Source: Galeopsis tetrahit (lineage: Eukaryota; Streptophyta; Magnoliopsida; Lamiales; Lamiaceae). From it: a stretch of 64,000 nt of DNA. Positions 57,085 to 64,000 of this stretch are shown here, in pieces. Every line of letters starts with the position of its first letter. Within the stretch, counting starts at the first letter, position 1. The translations under genes were made by a program, and so were the position numbers. The DNA is taken from positions 42,624,513 to 42,688,512 of the forward strand of contig OY776125.1 in assembly GCA_963675135.1 (NCBI GenBank). Reading direction: 5' to 3'. Below the pieces are notes generated by a model. That model did not search any database. It saw only the letters and a program-made list of their open reading frames with translations, and was not told the DNA's origin.

Positions 57085-58662
57085 AATTCTTCAATTTGAT
57101 TGACTCAATATCTTCCTCTTCCGAAGCAAAGGAATAAATCTTTGAAAAAAACTTGGCCTCCGTGATTCAAGGAAGAATGGACTTGCTTAAAATGTTGATT
57201 ACTATTATTCTATATTTCCTTGAAAGTACTGTAGTTAAATATAATTCCAAATCTGAAATCAACAGCTTTTCTTGCACATACAACCTTTGATGCATTGAAA
57301 TTTTACTCAAGTTCCAGGGGCAATGCATAGAAGACAATATTGTACATGCTTGATCTTGAAAAGGGTTTGGATGTTACCTATTTTTTGTTTCTTCAATTAC
57401 CAATGAATTTAGATTGTGAATAAATAATGAGATTTGAACTTGATCCACTGATGTGGTGAAATTGATGACAATGATGTACAATATTAAGAAACAATCTAGC
57501 TTGCTTACTGTGCATAGATTACACGCTTATGCATATATATATATATTAATTGTTTTAGTTTATATGAGTTTTTCTTCTATTTATTTTATGAGATTCAATC
57601 CACCTCTATGGTTATTTGTATAGGAAATTTTTTAAATATACCTGATGATAGATTCTTTTGCTTAAGTAAAAGAAATGAGAAATGAGAAATGTGTACACTT
57701 TAACGATTTTTTCAAATAGTGGAAGCTTCTTAAATAGGAAAAGTGGAAACTTATCAACTGTAGTTTTCTCTAGAACTAAACTAAGCTTAATGTTTGAGGA
57801 AGCTTAATGCTTGAGGGTGTTGTCGTTTTTTCTTAGTTCTAAACCTCTATATTTTTTGTGTTACCTTAAAACATATCTATTTGTTTTAGATTTTTTATAT
57901 TATTTCTTCTAAATATTAATCAAAATTTTGAATTGTAGGTACGTTAACAAAGCTTTCTTGCTCTGCGAAATATTTGTTTGTTCTTTGGTGCCCATGACAT
58001 GAATGCAACTTTCCTTTTTTTTTTTTCTAAAAATAAGATCGTGAACCTTGACACTGTATGTTTTAGAATATTGCATTTGTTAATTCGGTTCTCCATTGAG
58101 TGAATTTTTATTTTATATAAATAATTTTTAAAAAGTTAAATGTCCAACAAATAACTGTTGAAACTGCATAAACCGTGGGTGGTTCCAGGAAGTTCCGCTT
58201 TCCAAGTTTAAGGAGTTTATGCCAATTACTGTACTTATCCAAATTTATAAAGAACATTGTGCATCAAAACTTGATTAGTTATGTTCAACTCTCACTCATT
58301 CAATCATACAAAATGAAAGCAAATGATTTTGATGAGAAAATCAAAGAACTCCATCATTTATGATTCAATTTGATAAAAATTTGCTCAATTTAATATTGTT
58401 GCATTTTATATGACACTTTGTGCCTCAGTTTTAGAATAAAATTACAAACATGTTTAGATATGAAAACATACGTTTATTTTAAGTTGAGTGTTTTTTTTTT
58501 AAACAAATTTAGAATCAACATTTAACCTGTTTAATAAAAAAGAATTAATGACATTTTTAAAGATTACAAATGAGTAATTTAGTTTGAAACCTTCTAAATA
58601 GTACCCTAAAATTTAGCACTTAGTCTGAAACAGAAAGAGTATATAAAAAAAAATACAACAGT

Positions 58663-58690
58663 CCCGTGCATCGCACGGGCAAAAAACTAG
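58663..58690 (+). other. Helitron 3' terminal hairpin and CTAG end
   Basis: A 7-bp stem CCCGTGC/GCACGGG with loop ATC, then CAAAAAACTAG to the end. The hairpin 10-12 bp before a CTRR terminus is the Helitron transposition terminator. Confidence 0.9.
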
Positions 58691-59754
58691 TATAAAAGAA
58701 TACCGGGATACTACAAAGTAAAAAGAATACTGGATAGTAAAAAGCCATAAAAAGAATACTGGATAGCAAATTAAGGCTAATTAAGGCTATTAGTTTGGAG
58801 GTTGTGCTAATTAAGGCTGTTAGTTTCTCATAATCAGATTTGAAGCTACGTTATTCAGTTTTTTATAAATTACGAAAACAAATTCTTGTTGATAAATTGA
58901 ATCAGAAACTTTGATAATGAGAGATAGCAACAATAAATGCATTTTTCACATTTTAGAAATAGTGGAAAGACATTGATCTGCATCATCAGATTTCAGATTT
59001 TGGTTTTAGTGATACGTGCGTGTGCATTTGAAAGCTAGATTTAATTTTTTGGGACCTCAAGCTGTGAAGAAGAGCTTGCACTTTTATCCTTCTTTTTTTT
59101 TTTTTTTATGGAAAAGAACGGAATACAATTCATCATTGAAGTTGTAAAAGGGTTGACTTCTCTGTGTGTGCTAATTTCATTTGATGATGTAATAGTAGGG
59201 AAGTTGTAAGAATCATACAAATAGGATTATAGAATAAAGAACAATAAAATTGGGAAGATGCTCAAAATATTTAGATAGTTATTTGGTATTGATAGACCAG
59301 CTTTTGACAAGTGGATTTTATTTTTCTTGAGTGATGATGCAGCTCTAAACTTCTCCAATCATAAAATGGAAAATATGTCGTAGAAGCGGAGATGAAGGGC
59401 AATAGGATCAGAAGCAAGCAAGTTTGTGCAACAACAAAGATAAAGATAGTGAGATAGGAAGCCCCAAATCAATCAGGAGGTCATTAAGACTTTGGATATT
59501 TATGAAGATATTCTTTTTATTGTAGTTTTGAGTGTTCATTTTTTTAATTATCAATATTAGACAATACAATTAACAACAATATAATTTTTCTTACTCAAGT
59601 CATCATTTCTAGTATATAAAATATACATCTGTATTTGTATTTGTAAGTGTATGTATATATATTTAATTAGTTAGTCTAAACTATCTAATAGATTGAAAAA
59701 ACATTGACGTATTTGGGAAACTTGCTAATTAATATTAATGTATTTTGATGTTCT
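58691..59754. other. intergenic DNA right of the Helitron
   Basis: The first 70 bp (AATACCGGGATACTAC, AAAGAATACTGGATAG, repeated) match 53571-53640. The remainder is AT-rich; no gene was recognised. Confidence 0.5.
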
Positions 59755-60539
59755 CCTATATTCCCCAGTGTATGGTGCCCCTAGTTTCAATTTTAATTTT
59801 TTATTTATATTTTACATGCATCCACTAATTTAATGAGTTCACCTCCTAGTCATATTTTTAATACAGTTATCTGCACCCACTCATTTAATGAATTCACCCT
59901 CCAATCATATTTTTACTACAGTTATCTGCACCCGCTCATTTAATGAGTTCACCCCCAAACCATTTTTTTTACAACGGTTATCTACCCCGTGCATTTTATG
60001 AGTTCACCCCAAATTATTCTTTACCACAATTATCTGCACCCGCTCATTTTATGAGTTCACCACCAAATTATTGTTTTACCACAGTTATCTGCACTAGCAC
60101 ATTTTATGAGTGCACTCCAAAATATTTTTAAAAAAATAATCATATTTAAAAGACTATATTATCCTTTTATTAATTTACACAAAATATAATAAAATAAACT
60201 CTAAAAAATCGATTCACCACCAAGTCACCCATATTTAAAAAAAAAATCGTAAAAATATAATAAATAAAAAACTATCGAAATTAGCCACAAATCTTGATTT
60301 TTTTTCTTTTTAATTTTTCTTCCTCCTCCCCTTTTTCTTTTTTCTTCCAATTTTCAATTTTTTTTTCCAAATTTTTTATTTCTTCCTTTTTTTCCTTTTC
60401 CTTTTTAAATTTTCCTGCCTTTCTTTCCATTTTTTGCATGTGTATTTTTTAAATTTTAATACAAAATAATATTATAGGTGTGATTTTATTATAGTCGATC
60501 GGCGGTGCACCTAGATTTTAATTTTAATTTAATTTGATA

Positions 60540-61088
60540 AGTAAAGGACCTGCCGGAAATCCATGCCTGTCGGCGGGTGACCCAACCACCACCATGCCCG
60601 ACCACCCTCTCGACGGCGGCACTTCCGTCTCGGCCGCTGAAGCCCAAGACCCCCCCTCGAATCGCAATCGCGATTCTTCACTTCCTTGACAATCAACATA
60701 ATCTTCCATCTCGGCCACGATCCATGGCGGCCGAAATCCTCTCCTCATTTCGACCACCGACGCGACTGCTTCGATCAATCTTCCTTGCGTTCGCGATCCA
60801 GGATCTTCTCCGGCATCAATGGTGCTCGTCTGCAACACTCGGATTGACGCTGCCTCTCTCTCGTCGTTCATCTCTGCCCAAATCGAAGCTACATTGCTTC
60901 GTCCGTCTTCTTCACCCTACTCCTATGCAGCCTCTTCCTCCGGCTGACGGCGGCCTGACAGAGGACTGTGAGTATGTTGCTGATGGATCTCTGACCGGCC
61001 GGCACTCGGAGCCGGTGACCTTGCTGATGAAATCCCAGGCGACGACTGCTGACCTAGGGTGCCCTCCCATTGGGCTAGGGTTCCCTTA
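60540..61088. other. GC-rich block in the core of the long-armed element, possible captured gene DNA
   Basis: Sharply higher GC than the surrounding arms. It is open for 170 codons on plus (60577-61089) and 115 on minus (60524-60871), with codon-like CCGCCG and CTCGGCCG composition. I recognise no domain in either frame, so it is not called as a gene. The setting, a GC-rich genic-looking core between inverted arms, is what Pack-MULE capture produces. Confidence 0.45.
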
Positions 61089-61149
61089 AATTGTGCTTGA
61101 TAATGTGCACCCCCTATTTTCTTCAGTACACCCCGATTTGCACTCTCTC

Positions 61150-61800
61150 CACTTTTTTTTATGGTATTATTGTTAGTGGTATTATTGGTACTGGTATTAC
61201 TAGTTATTGATTGCGCTATTACTATTAATACACTATTAAATTAATATTAATGATTATTGGTTATAGTATTATTGATTATTAATTGTGTTATTATTGAATA
61301 TTGTTTGTGGTATTACTGATTATGTGGAATTATTTATTATTGTTTAAGACATTACTGGTTATTATTATTTTTATGGTATTACATATTATTGTTTATGGTA
61401 TTACTAATAATTGATTTTGGTATTACTGAATATAATTATATTTGTGAAATTATTTGTTATTGTATAAGATATTACTGATCAATGTTCATGGTATTACTAA
61501 TTACTGTTCATGGTATTACTGATAATTATTTTTGGTATTATTGAATATAATTAGATGTGTGAAATTATTTGTTATTGTATAAAATTTTACTGATTAATAT
61601 TAATGGTATTACTGATTAATGTTCGTGGTATTACTAATAATTGTTTTTGGTATTACTGAATATAATTAGATGTATGAAATTATTTGTTATTGTATAAGAT
61701 TTGGTATTACTGAATATAATTAGATGTATGAAATTATTTGTTATTGTATAAGATACTAATTATTGTTAATGATATTACTGATTACTGTTTATGTTATTCC
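61150..61800. repeat. TGGTATTACTGATTATTG minisatellite
   Basis: Irregular repeats of TGGTATTACTGAATATAATT, AGATGTATGAAATTATTTGT and TATTGTATAAGATATTACTG, with a higher-order unit of about 100 bp repeated four or five times. Confidence 0.75.
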
Positions 61801-61828
61801 TGGTTATTACTTATTGTATTACCGACTA

Positions 61829-62043
61829 CTCCCTCCGTCCTAGTGAAAGCTACCAAACTTTCCTTATTCGTTTGTCCCAATGAAAGTTACCCATTCCTTT
61901 TTTGCCAAACTATTCTATTGCACATTTCATTATATTATTCTTTCTCTCAATCACATCACCTCTCATACATCCACTTATTATATCATATTTTTTAACCTCT
62001 GTGCCCGAAGCTCATGGGGGAGCTTTCACTGGGACGGATGGAT
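61829..62043. mobile_element. Stowaway-type MITE, 215 bp
   Basis: The ends CTCCCTCCGTCC and GGACGGATGGAT are flanked by TA on both sides (61827-61828, 62044-62045). Matching subterminal AGTGAAAGCTACC / GGGAGCTTTCACT. Inserted into the right half of the long-armed element. Confidence 0.82.
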
Positions 62044-62752
62044 TATAATAAAATCATACACATAATATTATTTTGTATTAAAATTTTAAAAAATACTAAT
62101 GAAAAAAAAAAGTAGGAAACAAAAAAAAAAACGAAGAAATAAAAAGTTTGGAATAAAAATTGAAAATGGGAAGAAAAATTAAAAAGAAAAAAATCGGAAT
62201 TTGTGCCTAATTTCGATAGTTTTTTTTTTAATTATGTTTTTACATTTTTTTTCTATAAATATGGGTGATTTGGTGGTGAATCGACGGTAACTCGGCAATG
62301 ACTCGGCTGTAGATTGTAAATGTATAAATTAGGGTTGATTTTATTATATTTTTTGTAAATTAATAAAAAAATAACATCATAAAATGAGCAAGTACAGATA
62401 ACTGTGGTCAAAAAAAAATTTGGAGGTGAACTCATAAAATGAGCGGGTGTAGATAACCGTTATAAAAAAGAAATGATTTGGAGGTGAACTCATAAAATGA
62501 GTGGGTGCAGATAACTGTGGTAAAAAAATAATTTGAGGTGAACTCATAAAATTAGCGGGTGTAGATAATTGTTGTAAAAAAGAAATGATTTGGGGGTGAA
62601 TTCATAAAATGAGTGGGTGCAAATAATTGTAGTAAAAATATAATTTGAAGGTGAACTCATTAAATTAACGGGTGCAGATAAAATATAAATAAATAATTGA
62701 AATTAAAATCACGGGGGTACGGTACATGCGAGTGTACCCAGGTATCACCCTA

Positions 62753-63424
62753 GTATTTGAGTCATAGTTTAGTTTAAAACATGATTGGGTAGGAGCCCAT
62801 GAATCATAATAATATAGTAAGTGAGATTTGTCTCATGCATAAGACCGTACCATACAAGTTTATAAGCATCATAACAACCTGGTTATAAAAACTCAATCCT
62901 CCTAGTAAGGCTAACCTGGTTATAATAATATAGTAAATGAGCAGAAACTACTTCATCTAATTCTAACAATATTTTCAATGCTTTTAGTAAGACTACATGC
63001 GTTTTGGCCCTTCTATCTCGTGTTCATTATCAATTGGTCGCCCCTAGTAATGTAACTAGGGACGAGATATTCTGGAAGAAATTAGTAAATAAAAAGGACA
63101 GCTCGATTGCTGCAATGCTTTGCGGTTGTCTGCTGCCTCAATTGCGACGTTCGCTTACTAATTGCCAAGGCAAGAATTCTGGATGGAAAAAGAGTCTTTT
63201 TATTGTTTCAATTCCGTGAATTATCTAAACCTTTACCTTTTTCTACTTATTCTCATCCAAATTCATTGAAAAATCCATCAAAACCTAACATAATCGAGAA
63301 AAGGGCTCGACCTTAAGAAAGAACCTGAGTTGTCTGTGGATGGATAGCCAAACACAAGATTGTGACCATTTTTCTGCTGATGTTGAGAAGGTATATATAT
63401 ATATATATATATAGAATACTGAGA
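62753..63424. other. intergenic DNA, perhaps eroded 5' part of the PPR pseudogene
   Basis: Contains ATAATATAGTAA(A/G)TGAG twice (62808, 62924) and a TA run at 63391-63412. From about 63000 a frame (ELSKPLPFSTYSHPNSLKNP near 63220-63280) has the Ser/Pro/basic look of an organelle presequence and could be the start of the PPR gene that follows, but stops and shifts prevent a firm call. Confidence 0.4.
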
Positions 63425-63640
63425 AAATTCCATTCTAGAGTCCCGAAATTGGAACTTGCTTTGCAGAAATTGGATTCATAGAAAGAGTGCTTAACCGCTG
63501 TGGTGATCGATGCTGGGAATTTAGGATACAAATTCTTCGTATGGGCACCAACACAGCTTGGTTATAGGCATAGTTACGATGCTTATAAATCAATGATAAG
63601 GATTTTAGGGAAGATGAGGCAATTTCGTGTGGTTTGTTTG
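63425..63640 (+). pseudogene. PPR protein gene fragment, truncated by a TIR element
   Basis: One frame gives FHSRVPKLELALQK, a second gives FIERVLNRCGD, and the first resumes with AGNLGYKFFVWAPTQLGYRH then SYDAYKSMIRILGKMRQF. This order (RxPKLELALQ, IERVLNRCGDAGNLGYRFFVWA, YxSMIKILGKMRQFGAVW) is the conserved N-terminal part of a family of plant P-class PPR proteins of about 600 residues. A deletion after LALQK and a two-way frame change break it. Sequence ends near 63640, where the TIR element at 63655 begins. It is a different PPR gene from the Helitron fragment. Confidence 0.8.
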
Positions 63641-63654
63641 GGCTCTTATCCAGG

Positions 63655-64000
63655 AAATTAAGAAACTCAAAAAAATTAGCCCAAAAATATCGGTGAACTA
63701 AAGTCAAGTTTTAAGTTTTGCCAAGTTTAAAAAAAAAACACTTACATATGTGAATCGAAAAGTTCATTTTTCAACCATTAAAATCCAAAATGAATCCCTC
63801 CAAGTTTATATTCAAATTTTTTCAAAGTTCAATTTTTTTTGGACGAAATTTTAAAAGGGAGAAAGGAATACATAAACTTTCTTTTTTTTATTTTTTGGGT
63901 GAGGGGTGAACTCAGTAATGGATAGTATAGTCTCAAAATTTCAGAAAGTAAATTGTGGTTGGGGTGATAACATAAAAACAGGGGGTCCATTTAACCATAG
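63655..64000. mobile_element. right part of a TIR element, running off the window
   Basis: Matches 32965-33290 in the same orientation and ends in GGGTGATAACATAAAAACAG and GGTCCATTTAACCATAG, the mirror of the left end of that copy (32478-32520). It truncates the PPR pseudogene. The left half is missing. Confidence 0.62.

Larger units (their letters stand above)
53818..58690 (+). mobile_element. non-autonomous Helitron (4,873 bp) carrying host gene fragments
   Basis: The 5' end is TCTATATATATAAAGG, the 3' end is a hairpin CCCGTGC-ATC-GCACGGG followed 11 bp later by CTAG, and insertion is between A and T without target duplication: all Helitron hallmarks. The related pre-insertion sequence at about 53560-53625 fits these borders exactly. 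No Rep/helicase is present. Between the ends are exon-like blocks with plausible splice sites matching HDR (55632-55769), a PPR protein (56305-56495) and organellar HSP90 (56952-57084), all on the plus strand, plus unassigned ones (54478-54600, 56580-56642). A hAT MITE later landed at 54006-54355. Such patchworks can be transcribed as chimeras. Confidence 0.9.
59755..62752. mobile_element. 3-kb element with inverted arms of roughly 700 bp
   Basis: The left arm (59790-60120) has about five units of 55-65 bp built on TTATCTGCACCCGCTCATTT and ATGAGTTCACCCCCAAA. The right arm (62370-62690) has the mirror units (GGTGAACTCATAAAATGAGC, GGGTGCAGATAACTG). The pairing continues inward: 60170-60500 mirrors 62040-62370 (TAATACAAAATAATATTATA). 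The outermost bases are diverged, so ends and target duplication are uncertain. The core holds a GC-rich block, an AT minisatellite and a Stowaway MITE. Mutator-like or foldback origin is likely. No transposase is seen. Confidence 0.65.

Noticed and set aside
53818..58690. autonomous Helitron encoding Rep/helicase
   Set aside because: No HUH or helicase motifs in any frame; the interior consists of host gene fragments and AT-rich sequence.
60577..61089. 170-codon plus-strand frame as a gene
   Set aside because: No recognisable domain, open on both strands because of high GC, and located in the core of a transposon-like structure; reported only as possible captured DNA.

Overview
The window is nuclear DNA of a flowering plant, most likely a eudicot. 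It is AT-rich, contains a plant-type CDC20 gene with short GT-AG introns, and is packed with plant transposon families: Ty1/copia (including a Sirevirus-like element), Ty3/gypsy-type gag, L1-type LINEs, a Helitron, and hAT, CACTA, Mutator-like and Stowaway MITEs. I cannot name the species. Only one gene looks intact and cellular: a four-exon CDC20/FIZZY activator of the anaphase-promoting complex at 26931-28847 (+).

Left part (1-26 kb). A Sirevirus-like copia element enters from the left edge and ends with a 1.46-kb LTR at 10183. It carries a decayed pol and, downstream, a second long reading frame of about 1,180 codons (4958-8499). The element sits inside ORF2 of a minus-strand LINE (10184-14103). 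That LINE abuts the right arm of a TIR element whose fuller copy lies at 33936-35014. Next come a hAT MITE with a perfect 8-bp target duplication (14458-15086) and a minus-strand copia element with unusual TA...TA LTR ends whose 3' LTR is reduced to 19 bp (16113-19566). They are followed by a hAT-like MITE (19679-20504) carrying a CACTA-type hairpin MITE (20050-20229), a degenerate plus-strand LINE (about 21190-25050), and a long-TIR Mutator-like element (25109-26178) ending just upstream of the CDC20 promoter.

Middle (26-52 kb). CDC20 has a roughly 170-bp tandem duplication in its leader region and is followed by remains of an MFS sugar-transporter gene. The rest is MITEs, minisatellites and a solo LTR, plus an LTR element that keeps only gag (38491 to about 43912). 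Its LTRs contain 33-bp tandem arrays, and it split a tandem repeat containing telomere-like CCCTAAA runs.

Right part (52-64 kb). A 4.87-kb non-autonomous Helitron (53818-58690) with textbook ends carries exon-like pieces recognisable as HDR/IspH, a PPR protein and an organellar HSP90. A paralogous empty site lies about 250 bp to its left. Next are a 3-kb element with very long inverted arms and a GC-rich core (about 59755-62752), a PPR pseudogene (63425-63640), and the truncated end of another TIR element.

Most of the window is therefore nested insertions. Relative order can be read from the nesting, and gene fragments were picked up or left behind in several places.
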